Assembly (NCBI GenBank): GCA_002749535.1
Contig: MZZL01000393.1
Coordinates: 445,103 to 509,102 of the forward strand
DNA: 64,000 nt
DNA from: Apophysomyces variabilis
Taxonomy: Eukaryota > Mucoromycota > Mucoromycetes > Mucorales > Mucoraceae
Reading direction: 5' to 3'
Of this stretch, positions 21,901 through 33,683 are shown one piece after another; position 1 is the first letter of the stretch; the number at the start of each line of letters is the position of its first letter. The position numbers were made by a program, and so were the translations under genes. The notes beneath the pieces were generated by a model. It did no database searches. It was not told where the DNA came from and saw only the letters and a list, made by a program, of their open reading frames with translations.

Positions 21901-24900
21901 AGTTTAGTCACCTCATTGATGCAACGAATTAATGTACCTTAATTCATATAATGCTGTCCGTCTTAAATCCAGCAGCTGTTTTCGCATTTGTGCCGCGGGG
22001 ACAACCTGATGAAATTGTCGATGCCATCGGTTCGCTAGTCTCTGAAGCGGCAGACTGCTGCCTTGTGCTACGGAACTTTCCCATGCAATTTGACTATCTT
22101 CCAATTCTTGTAGTTGTTGCAATCTAAAGATAATATCATGCGCCTGCCTGTATGAAGCCATGGTGGCCACCGAAAGGCTTTCCATTTGCTCCATTTTTGC
22201 TTTGTGGATAAATATGCGAGCCTTTACATTGTTCCCTTGGCGGAAATTTGCCAAGGCTCCTCCAAGTAGCTTATTAAAACTGCCATCCGATGACTCTTGT
22301 ACGCATTGATTCAGAGTATCCCAGTCACACGTCTTCCATGCTGCTTCTGCTCGAAAAGGATTGATATGGGCCACCCAATGCGGATATCTATCAATAAGCT
22401 GGTTTGTATTCGCTAGAACAGTCCCTGAAAAAAGATAACAGAGATATGAGCAATGCCTTACTGGAGGAAAGCAATAAGTACCGTATTCTCCGTTTACGCC
22501 TAAACAGTCAAGATAACCAATGTTGACCTGAAGATCTTCTGGTTTTTCCTGCAATATATGCTCGTAGTAAACTCTGGCATCTTGATATCTTCCACTGCTT
22601 TGCAATCGTAATATCTCTTCGTCAAAGCTTAGAGTGCGTGTAAACATAGATAAGATGGCCTGCATGCCGTCAAGATCCTCCATATGTACGTAGATACGTT
22701 GCAAATGATCCATGTCCTCGGAAGTTATTGAGCCACGACTCTCCATAGATTCTTTTAAATGCAATTCCAGATGCAGTAACGCCTGAGCATAGGCTTTGGA
22801 TCGATATGAAGCTACTGCCATAAGACCATTTGGAATGCTATCCAGAAATTTCCGTAGCGAGCCAACATCTGCTGACCTTAGCTGTCTACCTGTGCTGGCC
22901 TGTTTTTGGCGTAGCCACTTTCTACAACATGCTGTTATATGTACAACGACCTGGTCTCGGAGGTTAGTCTTCATGCCCTAGATAAATATCTAGTTTACCT
23001 GAAGGGAAGATTGGGTCATCTTTTGTCCGTGAGATGTAGTATGCGACTTAGTTTGCAAAACGCTAATCACTTCGTGGGCTATATGACCATATTCTTTAGC
23101 TTTGTTTGATGTTAGGACATGCACGACTAGGTATGGTAATAAGTGGAAAGCCAGTTCAATGTTCCCTGCTTGAATGACCGGCCAACACGCTGAGAACATA
23201 GGTTTTGCTTGGCTGTCTGCTGATTCCACTAGCTTGTAGTACCATTTTCTCAACCATTCGGAATAGGTTTGTGAGTGATCATATATGGGATACGAGTAAG
23301 TTGGAACTTCCCAAGAGCACGTGAAAGACGAGGTTAACAATGGAGTGAGGATATTACGCACTGCAGGAGGAAATGCGGACCATTGAAAGTAGATAGCGCG
23401 ATCAACCGCGTCTGGTTCATCCACGAGTTGTACGGTGAACCCGCTGTGCCTAACAAGCATTTGCATTGTATATTGCAGACGTTGGCGGATGTGTTCATTA
23501 GGGGCTTTGTTGAATGCCGGGATCAGATGCCTTTCGATCAAATGGCACATAAATTGTCTGTTTTCTGCCGCATTTTGATAGTTTTCCAGGACAATGACAC
23601 TGTCTTCGGTGACTTTGACGTCCACCTGGCTTGGATCGGTCGCACCCAGTCGGCCCAAACAAGTCGCAAGTAATCCGCGTACGTCTTCCCGGTTTGCTTG
23701 TGTTTTTGCCAAAGTCAGTAGAACGCTATATAGCTCGTCTCTATCCTTTAGGATTTCATTCTGGATCTCTTCGTAATTTTCCAAAAGTCGGCATAAATCC
23801 TGTAGACTCGTCAATATATCCACAACGTCCGAGCTCTTTGCGAGTTTTATGATGTTTCTAATGCTCGTCTCGGTTTTCAACTGATGATGTTTGTTTTCAA
23901 TCATTATTTTGATACCCGCTAGTTCTTCCAGCGGTGGAATGTCGATAAGTTGCTCGAGGATGGCACTCGTCAGCACGCATTTATCCGTAAACAGATCAAA
24001 TATCTCATGAGCTACCACTGCTTTTGTTTCCTTATCACAGTTAGTGACTATAGACAACAGTCCATTAACCACGACGCTGATATGCAAAGAAAGTGTCGTG
24101 TTGTCTAGCGTATGGATAAGTCGGCCCCACAAGCTAACAGCGTTTTTCTGCATGTTCGGAAGATCACCCACGTTTTGGATAATCGTCATCATCTAAGTCA
24201 TGATTTATAGATAGCTCTTCCTGTTCGTTATTTACCTGAAGGGCATAGGCTTGATTATCGGGGAATATGATATCGATGACTTCTTCTAATGCTTGTAAAG
24301 CTTGTGGATTGGTTGGAATCTGCACTCCACATCGCTTTTCAGATATGAATTTTCCAATAGCATCCAATATTCCCACAACAAAGAATGAGACATATTCTCC
24401 AAGTGTTATGTCTGAACTGTAGCCGCAGAGTTCCATTAAATGATTTAACGCGTGAAGAGCCTAAAACAAATTTAACTTGAATTCATCAGAACAACGACAT
24501 ACTTTATCCTTTCGTTTCGGCCATCCTAGCTCCAATACTAGTAATATAGCAAGCTTCGTCATATTGAGACTCATAACTTCAGCCAAAGATTGTTTAGAAT
24601 TAATGATATCGCATAGATCAGAGAAAATGTCCTCAGACCCTTGCTCATTCTCCATGAGCAGGTCGACGAGTATATAATGTAAATTTTGTCTGCATAAAGA
24701 CTGTGAATCCGAATTAAGTACATCGGCTACTGCCTTCAGCGTCTTGCGATCGTCCGGTATGGCCATGACTAATGGTAGTATATGTCGTATTTTCGAGTGA
24801 AAATACCTGTCTAGGTTTCTATCGTACAAGGAGGCGATGCTTTCAGAGATGGTACGATTCTTCAGTAAGCTTGTTGCCGCATAACAAGCGAGCTGCTTTT

Positions 24901-26716
24901 CGTATGGATACAGCAGGACAGCAGCACTTTTCTTAGTAAGCGCAGAAATCGATTTGATCTATTCCTGTACGGATAAGTAGGCCGAGAACATGTGTGAACT
25001 TTTTACATACCACTCCAAATGCAAAGCTCACATCTTCATTTTCGGGGAACATTATGTCATCCATGAGATCTGGAATAGTGGCTATCAGTTCAGATTCACC
25101 CTAAAAGGTTATAAGACCGTTAATCACAAACTGCTTCATTCTTAGCAAAATCACCTTCGAAAACGGCTGTATTTCAAGGATAGCTACGAGGTTTCTTGTA
25201 TAAGATCTAGTCCGTTCAGTAAATGCATTGTTTCAATATAGTTAATGTCAATACCGTTTACTTTCGTCAAGTTCCATATCTTCCGTTGACTTAACACGAA
25301 GTTTTTTTGCAAATCTCTCCTGGAGAATCATTAATATCTACCATGTGATATCTATGCCATTGCATACCCCTACTTCCACCGTGTCATCACTGGAGACCAT
25401 GTCGTTAAGCAATGCTCGTGCTAAGACCATATTTGCTTTTATTGCCGTGTAGTCGCTTACAGTATCTAAGTAACCCGGAAGCCAGTGGATATATACACCA
25501 TTACGCAAAATAAGACATGCTATATTTAGGATGCACTCCTATGGTATTATTGTTATTGGCGTGAATAATACGCGAAGGTGGTGGTTTACCTGATGTAAAT
25601 CCTCATTTATCAATTTCTGTTCTACAAGACGCTGTAATAATTCCAATGTTAAATGGCAATCTGAAATAGGTAGATCTGAGTGTTCTTGAACTAAAGTATT
25701 CAAACAATTGAACAGTGTGTTCCTGACCGGTCCAAGATAAGAGCTAGGTATATTTACGTTAGAACTTGCAAACTAACCAAGAATGGGATATTTACCCATG
25801 ATAGCTGTGAGATAATCGAACTAAGACTGTCAATAATCCTCGTATGACTTCTTCGATCCCGGCTTGGTCAGGTCGAAATCCATCTTGTTCAATAGTTACT
25901 CGAAAAAAACGGACTGGTCCCTATCATACAGATTGATTTGTCAGACACAAATCAGAGAGAGGTGGCGCCTACTTTAAGGATATGATGTAGCGAATCGGGT
26001 GTTGATAAGCACGCTTCTAATAGCATGGGAACTTTTTCCCATGCATGCGAGAATAATTTACGATACGCTGACCCTGAAGCTGTACAACTGTCTAAAGTTG
26101 ATGAAAGGATCTGAGCAGATGCGGATGCTAATATGCTGATTGCAACGATGGGTGATGAATCTGATTGTAGAGAGGTCTTACAAAAGTGTCAATTGAACCA
26201 CTTCTCCGTTTCTTTCTGCTTATATCTATATCTAACCTCTTCAATCGGGTACTCTAAATTAATTTAGTTAATACTCGGCAAACTATGTCACATAAACAAA
26301 CAGATACACCCACAGACCCATATACAGAAAACACACACCTTTCATCATTTCCATAATACTTCGTACAAACTCTTTCGCGTGAGCTATATTAAATTTGTCT
26401 AATGATTGAAAGATATCATTTAAGGCCGAGCTATGGTCATCATTGTATTGCTCGCTGTCCCGATAAAGGTCAATAGCGTGAGCTACAATCTTTTCGGCAA
26501 GAGATATGCAAAAAGGGAGACTGAGCTGAATCTCTTGGGCATGGAAAAGGTTGGTACGAATGTCTGCTTCACGGTTACTAAGAGAACATTTTGCGGACGA
26601 TCACGGCACGCACCATGAATATTCTCTTTGTCGCATATTTGTTGGTTTATAATGGCTTCCAGATCGTTGTCGAACACTTCCTGGGTCTGATCATCTCGAT
26701 CGATCATAGTTAGCAT
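18936..26716 (-). CDS. ATR: ATR/Mec1/Rad3-type checkpoint kinase (PIKK family)
   Basis: ATR is the serine/threonine kinase that signals RPA-coated single-stranded DNA and stalled forks. Roughly 2,000 codons are spread over more than 20 exons. N-terminal HEAT-repeat exons start at 26716 (MLTMIDRDDQTQEV). The FAT region lies at about 21.5-23.0 kb. The kinase domain has TIQG...EVMRSLQQPKKIAVIGNDG, then CKTNDDLRKDARVMDF and YAVIPLGEQWGLIEWVNN. WFLENFPEPTQWF, the catalytic LGDRHTENILFD and the metal-binding HVDVN follow. The FATC end is HLINEATSAKNLSVMFMG, then after a last intron WAPYI and TAA at 18936-18938, as in other ATR proteins. DDLRKD and the WAPY end separate it from ATM, TOR and DNA-PK. 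The usual HVDFN is HVDVN here. The 5'-most exon and a GC/GTGCCG donor near 26600 are less certain. Confidence 0.9.
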
Positions 26717-27646
26717 TCAACCATGAATCACGTCTGTGATGGCGCCACTGTCACACGAAGGACTTTGGAAGTTCCTGCCAATGAAATGCATAGATATCGC
26801 TTGGATACCACGCAGTGCACATACAGTATTGACATCAGTTACTTTTCAGACAGACTTGGAAAAACGTTCCAGATGTGGAAGGAAGATGATAGAAATCGTC
26901 TTTATTTCTTCTCTTAGAATCACGAAAATTGCTATTTCGCGTCTCATATGAAGAAATAACCATTAGATTCAACCTTTCGAAGTAACATCAGCGCATCCTA
27001 GGTGCATCGTTGCTTACTTATTCTACAGAATCATTACAACAGATATTTCAACAATTGGAATGTATTTGTGCTGATGTTGATAACCACGTGCAGAGGATGA
27101 CAATTGTCATACATGTTGAAGTCAGTAAGTCTAGTCAAACTGCAGTTGTGTTCCGTGCAACCGTTAGGTCGATGTGCTGCATGCACACTTATGTTTATTT
27201 TGAACTACGCTAAACGTAATACAGGTGCAAAAAAGAGCTGATTGCGAGTATAGGATAAACAATTTAGTTAATAGGAACTGGTCAGTTGCTAAGGTTGGCA
27301 AAGGATTATAGGATAAACTTCCTTTGATTCACGGCCTATGTTGAAACCTGCGTATAGTGAATGGATAAACATCTTCACTATTTCGCAAAGGAAAAAAACA
27401 CACTTCCCCTAAACCATGAGCGGAATTCCATGTTCAGAAGCTGTAATGAAAGCTTTAACTGCATGCCAAGCACTCCCGGTATGTGTAACATACAGCTTTG
27501 CATGGATCACACAGCCGCCTCTTTTTTCCCTTCCGCTTTTAAGCTTACAAAATTCAATCAAAGGTCCATAAACTAAACTAGGTATCTTTACGTATGAGAT
27601 ATATATGTCAATGTATTAACTTGTGTTGGAAAAGACAGTAGTCCCA
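26717..27646. other. Intergenic, nothing recognised
   Basis: Short plus-strand frames here (26723-26917, 27010-27213, 27361-27576) have no recognisable motifs, and one starts 7 bases from the ATR start. They are not called as genes. The segment next to 26717 should hold the ATR promoter. Confidence 0.4.
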
Positions 27647-28863
27647 TCAAGAGGGGCATCGAACACCTTTTTGTGGGACCACGGATGCTTTGGAGGTCCA
27701 TGCAATTCCAGCTATATGGTATGTGATCAAAAATTCCAGTTGTAGTGCAATGGGTTGTTGCTGCTGAGGATTGGGATCTTGACTTTTTAAAAAGCACGAA
27801 GAATATAGATCCATAAATGTAGGATCATTCGGCTTCTCAGTATAGTAGTTTATGTCAACCGAGAAAGATACCATCGAATCTTGTCGTCCCGGAAGAACCA
27901 AGGATCCGCTGTTCCCGCGCCCGATAGGTCTTCCAGTCGATTTATCGTTTACTTGCATTTCAAAGTTACTGATGTGTGTCGGTACCCAGTTTTCCCGATT
28001 ATGTGCTGTCATGTTCACGATCCATTGCGCCTCCATTCCATATGTCCCAACCGTTTCGTTGTTGGACGTTGGTGTGAATTTGGCGTCTGAGCTCAGCTCG
28101 GAATCCAAGTAGGTAAGGCTTGGTAATCGGGGCCAGACAAAGTACCATATAACCACTACCACGAGAGCAAACGCGAACACGACAAATACAGTTGTACGCG
28201 GCGGAAGTCCACAGCAACGTCGCTTCTTTTTCTTTATTTCCGGCAGTGGCTCGGTGGATTGGTCTCTGTTCCGCGCAACATGCATGCGACTTGGCTGTTC
28301 TACCATGTCCATTGCGATGTTATCTTGTAGAATAGAACCGACTCCACCTTTCCCAGGTGAGTTGAAGCTCGGTAGATATTCGTCTTCCAGGAGAGAAATT
28401 GGTTCCGTCTTATTATGAGAATCGTGTCGATAATGCGAATATGGTAAATATGAGTTGGCGCGTGGAGGGCTTCGGTTTTTGTGATTTCGTCTGTGTTTTT
28501 CGTTGTGCGGTTGTCGTGGTGGAATAGCGTAGGGATCCTCATCGTAATAATCGTACTCGTTGTACATGTCACGTTGATTCCGGAGTGCTCCACTGCTGGT
28601 AGCTAAGCGACTAGTACTACTGTCTGAAGCTGTTCTAGAATGACTTTCGTCTGCTTCATAGTAACCATTGTGTGGGTCATAGGGATCTTGTCGAATTGAG
28701 ATTTTGTGTGAATTATAACCCGATGTAGCAAAACTGTCTTTTTACCTGGTGTCGAAGTTTTTCTTGTTGTGCGGTAAGGATCAGTTTCTTGAAGACCGGA
28801 TTGAGACTCATTTCGACCATGTTTTCTTCGTACATGTTCATGAGCACCGGATGGCTGGCTCAT
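27647..28863 (-). CDS. Single-pass membrane protein with LEA2-like extracytoplasmic domain
   Basis: Exon 1 starts at 28863 (MSQPSGAHEHVRRKHGR). An intron at about 28695-28745 joins it in frame to DPYDPHNGYYEADES and a long disordered, Tyr/Asp/Arg-rich cytosolic part. A basic patch EIKKKKRRCCGLPPR precedes one clear transmembrane helix (TVFVVFAFALVVVVIWYFVW). The outer domain of about 160 aa has NETVGTYGMEAQWIVNMTAH and INYYTEKPNDPTFMDLY, and ends QKGVRCPS. This layout (basic tail, one TM, beta-rich domain with WxVN(M/V)T) matches fungal and plant LEA2/NDR1-like proteins, which may act at membrane contact sites or walls. Role not assignable from sequence. Confidence 0.8.
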
Positions 28864-29838
28864 TGAAGACGGATAGAAAAGAAACGGAAATAGAGAATGG
28901 AAATCAAAGAACGGATATCAGATTTTGTGTTCTATTTTCGGAGCGTAAGTGAATTTCTTCTCTCCACTCTGAAAACTTCGGTCGCACACCTTATAAACCC
29001 TCGTTTACCGTCTATTTACCTTTTGTTTGCCTCTCTGGCTTTATTTTACGTATAACATAACCTCGGAACACCAGCTTAGGTAATTGTTATGCTAACTGCA
29101 GGTCTAACATATCATGTGTAATGAAGACACTTCGTATGGCAAAGTGTTTGTACAACTTCAGAGTGTTCTATCTTTTGCTTCGAAATAAAAATAAACCAAC
29201 CCACTCACGCCAAGCTTCCATCTGAGTGATGCGCGCCACAGCGGAAAAAGGATTATTCAGAAATTGCCAATGGAAGTATTACACTCACGGCTAATAGAAC
29301 CACATGTTTATGATAAACAGCAGCTACTTATCATATGCATTTCGAGTGCATTTTCTTATTGTCCACTCGACATTAGCAGTTTGTTGTTCATTAGGGAATT
29401 TCCGATTTCGTTCTGCAGCCAAATTAAGCCTCCTTCCATAAAGGCTATTCCTGCTGAAAATAAAGCTACCTTGTAGCACTCGTGAAGCTAGTGAAGGTCA
29501 TGCTTAACATCTTACGTGTTCCGGTCACATATTGATAGCTGTCAATTATATCATGTAAGCATAGATGTTTAGCGATCATTATCCTAACGCACTTCATAGG
29601 TCTGCCCAAAGCTACCTATGCATGATGGACAGTTTTCCTCATGCGACACTCAACTGACTAGCCAGACCATAGGATTTGGCTTAACAGGCTACCATAGCAT
29701 TGGTCAACACTCCCTTAGATTAATCCATGAAACCGTATGTACACCACATCTAGCCGCCTGTGACTCTTGCAGCGATTTCGCCGCTGACTGCAGAAACTGA
29801 AGTGTGAACACTTAGTATTAAAATTACAATCCTAAGCA
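28864..29838. other. Intergenic, divergent promoter region
   Basis: Separates the LEA2-like gene (-) from the ankyrin gene (+), so it should carry both promoters. Read on both strands, no exon or RNA gene was recognised. Confidence 0.4.
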
Positions 29839-30541
29839 ATGGAGAATGTTGAAGGAGTGACAAGCAGTGAGTCTTATGCTAAAGCGAAGGCTGAACATGA
29901 CTAACTATAGTTCAGATGAACTCATGCTTGCAGCTTGTCGTAATGATCAGGACGAAATATTGGAAGACATTCTAAATGAAGGCGATTACGACATTAATTT
30001 TACAGATGGAGTCGGTGACACCGCAGCACATTACGCGTAAAGATCATCCAGTTGGTTAGTTAGGTGTAACTAATGGATTCCTACAAGAGCACAATTTGGT
30101 TCTCTGGCGTGTCTTAACCTTTTGTTGAAGATCGACGGCATAAAATTGAACGCCAAAAATGGGATAGAAGGAAATACGCCTCTTCATAAAGCTGTGCTAT
30201 ATAAGGATGATCCTGTCCTTGCATTGGATATGGTGGATACTCTTCTAGAAGCTGGTGCTGATCCAAGGTGAAGCATTTATCTACGAAAAAAGAAAATGGC
30301 AATTTATGCTTCTTCCTTAAATAGCATCGAAAACAATGACAAACAGACACCGCTCATGCTGGTTGATCCAAAGAACGACGACATGATAGAACTTTTGAAT
30401 CAAGCTTTAGCAGGATATTACACGGTAATCATTAATTACAATGAGAATACCAGGCTGATTCCATAACTACAGGATGACTCAGACTTTGCTGATGATGACG
30501 GCGACAAGAATAGCCGGAATAGCTTTATTCCAAATAAATGA
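29839..30541 (+). CDS. Ankyrin-repeat protein
   Basis: The spliced protein of about 165 aa starts MENVEGVTSNELMLAACRND and contains about three ankyrin repeats. These are a DINFTDGVGDTAAHYAAQFG unit, an NAKNGIEGNTPLHKAVLYKD unit with LLEAGADP, and a QTPLMLVDP unit. It ends with an acidic tail ADDDGDKNSRNSFIPNK (TGA at 30539-30541). Introns at about 29871-29925, 30039-30089, 30269-30325 and 30425-30470 all show GT...AG and keep frame. The second is at GC/GTAAAG. Size and layout resemble small fungal ankyrin proteins of unknown role such as yeast YCR051W; the binding partner is unknown. Confidence 0.85.
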
Positions 30542-30616
30542 GTGAAGGGCGATTATATCATAGCGGATGTACGGATATGGATGACACTAACTTGTAGAGA
30601 AGAAAGGGAGAAGGAG

Positions 30617-31165
30617 TTATTTAAGCACAACAGCTGCATTTCTACTGCCCAAGTATGCTTGTACGTTGGGCACGCCTAAGGTGCGAATAAATTGATAAAG
30701 TTCAGCATTATGATATCGTAATCCTGTCTTTGGATCCGTATATTTTGCGTCCAAACCGGTTATGTCGCAATACTTTTTTTGAGGAAGAACAGATGGAGCG
30801 CATTCTATGTTTTGATCTAGTTCCATATGTGAGCGTTTGCTTCTTTTTCTTCAGTCCCTACGGGTCGAAGGTCTTACAGGTTGGTACATCTAACGCGTAT
30901 TCCTGGGTTTTTTCCATAGCAAGGATCTGTTTCAAATTCTTCGACTTTTTGGGGGTTGTGTAATGCGCACTTTTGAATGTCTTCCGTGCTAAAAGCAGAT
31001 TGAATGGACCAGATCCAGTCTCAGTGGGTTCTCCAGAATTATCCTGCTATAAATCTGTAAATTTCTTGGACATAGTGTCTTTAATCTATATAGTTTACTT
31101 TCTGCTTGCTAGAAGATGCAGACTTTTTAGATGGTTTTCTCGGTGCCCTGTCATAATGTTGGTCA
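30617..31165 (-). CDS. IES6: INO80 chromatin-remodelling complex subunit Ies6 (YL1_C domain)
   Basis: Ies6/INO80C binds Arp5 in the INO80 remodeller, which slides and edits nucleosomes at promoters, forks and breaks. The last exon carries the YL1_C domain: APSVLPQKKYCDITGLDAKY, then TDPKTGLRYHNAELYQFIRT, ending AAVVLK (TAA 30617-30619). Upstream exons give ARKTFKSAHYTTPKK, then SKNLKQILAMEKTQEYALDV, joined via an intron (about 30807-30877) as VPTYQNIECAPS. An N-terminal Lys/Ser-rich exon (APRKPSKKSASSSKQK) precedes these. The initiating ATG was not resolved: the frame stays open without ATG upstream of 31165, so one more 5' exon is likely. The identity is firm. Confidence 0.85.
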
Positions 31166-31199
31166 ATTGCTAAATGGTAGTGTTTGCAACTCACATTTA

Positions 31200-31378
31200 G
31201 GGAATATGCGGGTTTCTGGGAAAGGAGGTGCGCTTTGCTGTGACTAAGCCATCACAGTTAAAATTGCCCTCAGGTCTTGTGTGGCCTGGAAGCTCACGAA
31301 CGGGCTTCAAAGCATACGCTGCGTTGCTCAAATTTCTCCGAGTTGGAGGTACCAAGCTTAAGATCGCCTTTCCCTAAT
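31200..31378 (+). other. Segment open on both strands, origin unknown
   Basis: Preceded by an acceptor-like CACATTTAG, the plus strand is open for about 60 codons (GICGFLGKEVRFAVTKPSQL, later SRTGFKAYAALLKFLRVGG) to a TAA at about 31378. The minus strand is equally open in one frame (NLSNAAYALKPVRELPGHTR). The base composition is GC-richer than its flanks. It could be an exon, a repeat fragment, or sequence derived from a structured RNA or organelle. No family was recognised. Confidence 0.25.
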
Positions 31379-31592
31379 AATCACCGTTCCATGTCTGTTG
31401 CTTCACTGCTAATATGAAGATGATCATCGAAGTTACAAGCTGCAAATTTCAGATACCTTACGCTTGCTCTATAAGATAATGATATAATTTTCAATGGACT
31501 GCGAGTTGGATATTCGTAGTTTTCGAAATTTATTTTTGGGAATATACTATATATACATTTAGCTACCATGATGGCAGGGATTGCTTCCATGA

Positions 31593-31874
31593 ATGAGGTT
31601 ACCCAACTATGACCTACCATCACCGCATACGAAAAATTATTCACAGCAAGCTGGATCTTCCTCACTTTCAGCTGCTCCACTAATTGAAGCAAAGCAAGGA
31701 GAACAATATCCGTTGTACGGATTGATCACAAGGCAGGACTCTCGACTTCGCACAAAACTGATGTGCTTTAGCAAGGATGGGCATTATTGTTCTGTGCAAA
31801 TACACGACATTTTAGTGCATCGAGGAGAAAAATGGCTTACTCGTTTTTCATATCCCGCCACGAAACGAGATTGA
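31593..31874 (+). CDS. Hypothetical ORF (uncertain)
   Basis: An ATG-initiated plus frame of 93 codons encodes MRLPNYDLPSPHTKNYSQQA, later KQGEQYPLYGLITRQ, and ends WLTRFSYPATKRD, only 61 bases before the pseudokinase ATG. No motif is recognised. The antisense frame over 31381-31692 is equally long, so coding potential is doubtful. It might instead be 5' untranslated or upstream-exon sequence of the next gene. Confidence 0.25.
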   Translation: MRLPNYDLPSPHTKNYSQQAGSSSLSAAPLIEAKQGEQYPLYGLITRQDSRLRTKLMCFSKDGHYCSVQIHDILVHRGEKWLTRFSYPATKRD

Positions 31875-31935
31875 AAGGACATAACGTAAACTCCAGCAAA
31901 CCCAAGGACAACTAGGACGAACCTTGTACGATTCC

Positions 31936-33575
31936 ATGGACTCAACGCATGTTCCCAATCGAAATTATCCTGAACACCATTACCACCAAAAAATAGGAAA
32001 TAACAATCTCGTTTGTCAGACTATCTCAGCCATTAAACAATTGATTGTCAACCATCCTGACGCGTTTGACATTGACTTGCTTTCAAGCCAGCGATCGCTC
32101 ATACCACTAGAAACTTCGGTGGATCAATTATACAAGGACACCAAGGATTTATATCAGTTAAACAACATTCTGTTTGATGAGCACCGGGTAAACTTGTTTT
32201 GCATTCACTTTTCACGAATAAGTTTGCTTTAACACTACGCAGCATTGGAACATCGCGTGGCGGCAGGCATTATCCTTTGACGATATATCGGAACTAGCAG
32301 ATGGTGATAACGCAGCGGTTATTCGTTCCTTTCATCCCAAAAGTCACAAAGCGATCAGCACGATTTATGAGCATGCATTAGGTCGCTATATGCGCTGGTA
32401 CCCCTGGCAGTGGTTTTCCGATTTGGTCTTTCTTGGTGCGGGAGGATTTTCTGCTGTTTATGCAGCACGAGTGAGGCTGCCCTACGATATCCCTGAGAAA
32501 GGTGAACGGTTTGGCTCCAGAATACGACCTGTGGCCCTGAAGGTCGTGGACGAGAAAATATTGAACGAGGTTGGACATTGACTTTTACTCTTCCAGTCCC
32601 TGTCATTGATTGGAAATCAGATTACTGTTCAGTCACGAGCATTTGTTGCACTTCTTTTTCATGGCTTAACCGTTTGCGAAACTACTGGTGATCTAATGAT
32701 GGTCGCAACCCTTTCGGAAGATGGTAATCTGGATACAAAGATTCAACGACCTCTGAACAAAAGCCATGATTTCTCCCTTGTATCTGATATGGTGATACAA
32801 TTGGCTTTTGACCTTGCTAGTCTTCATGATGAAATTGGCATGTGCCATCGGAATATCCATCCACGAAACATCCTGTGTTCCGATGAAGACTGCTTATTGG
32901 TAGATTATCGATTTTCAACTGCTTCTAATGAGGCTTCAATGGTAACACGGACGTCCCAAGCTTACTATGGTAACCCAGAACAGCAATTATTGTACTACTT
33001 CATATTAACCTCGTTATCAAGGCCGGATACCTTACATTGCCCCTGAGATATCTAGAGGGGATTATACCGAGAAATCAGACGTTTTCAGCTTAGGCGTAGT
33101 TATGTGGCAATTAATTTCGGGAGTATCGTTCCCTTCGGCTGAGATCATGTTGGATGCGCCAGAAATATATCGAATAGAATGGATACCAGGCGTACCCCAT
33201 TGGTATATGGAACTCATCATGGCTTGTCTTGAACCGAGACCTGAAAATCGACCTGAAGCAGAAGAAATAGGATTGATTGTGCGCAAGGCATCCAATCCAT
33301 CGAGGCATGCTCAGCTGGAACAAGACTGGGCGGACTATGTACAGCATCGCAGAGAAAGATGCAAGTTACATTGGAATCAATTAAAATCGGCTACGTACAA
33401 AAAGTCTCACGGAAAGCCGGATATCATCTTGGATATGCCAGATACGGACCAAGGTTGGCCTGCTTCCCGTGTTTATGCTCTTGGGGACATTCCAGCTTTG
33501 GAAACCTTTGTAAACTTGCCATTTCACGATCGCCCATTTGATACAAGCAATATTTTTGCATTTATTGCTGAGTAA
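31936..33575 (+). CDS. Protein-kinase-fold protein, predicted pseudokinase
   Basis: The ATG at 31936 gives MDSTHVPNRNYPEHHYHQK and a roughly 150-residue N-terminal region. The kinase domain follows: Gly-rich loop FLGAGGFSAVYAAR, Lys strand RPVALKVVD, and a catalytic-loop equivalent CHRNIHPRNILC where the usual HRD Asp is Asn (codon 32852-32854). The DFG position is LLVDYRFST, and an APE-like block YIAPEISRGDYTEKSDVFSL leads to GVVMWQLISG and EPRPENRPEAEE. The C-terminal extension ends DTSNIFAFIAE. Introns near 32189-32243 and 32570-32625, and another near 32985, are needed. The Asn substitution predicts weak or no phosphotransfer, while the ATP-binding Lys and metal Asp remain. It resembles the expanded kinase-like families of early-diverging fungi; substrate unknown. 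Confidence 0.82.
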
Positions 33576-33683
33576 AGTTTAGAAATACGGTGTGTGTGTT
33601 ATATTTCATGTTTATGCAGTGATGCTTAATTTTGCTTTCTCAAAATACCATACTTACGAAGGCTGAACTGTCAATTATGCTCA

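Noticed and set aside
23383..23852. Plus-strand frames inside the ATR gene
   Set aside because: They are antisense to continuous ATR HEAT-repeat exons.
26723..26917. Plus-strand 64-codon frame divergent from ATR
   Set aside because: Its start lies 7 bases from the ATR start codon, leaving no room for promoters, and the peptide has no known motif.
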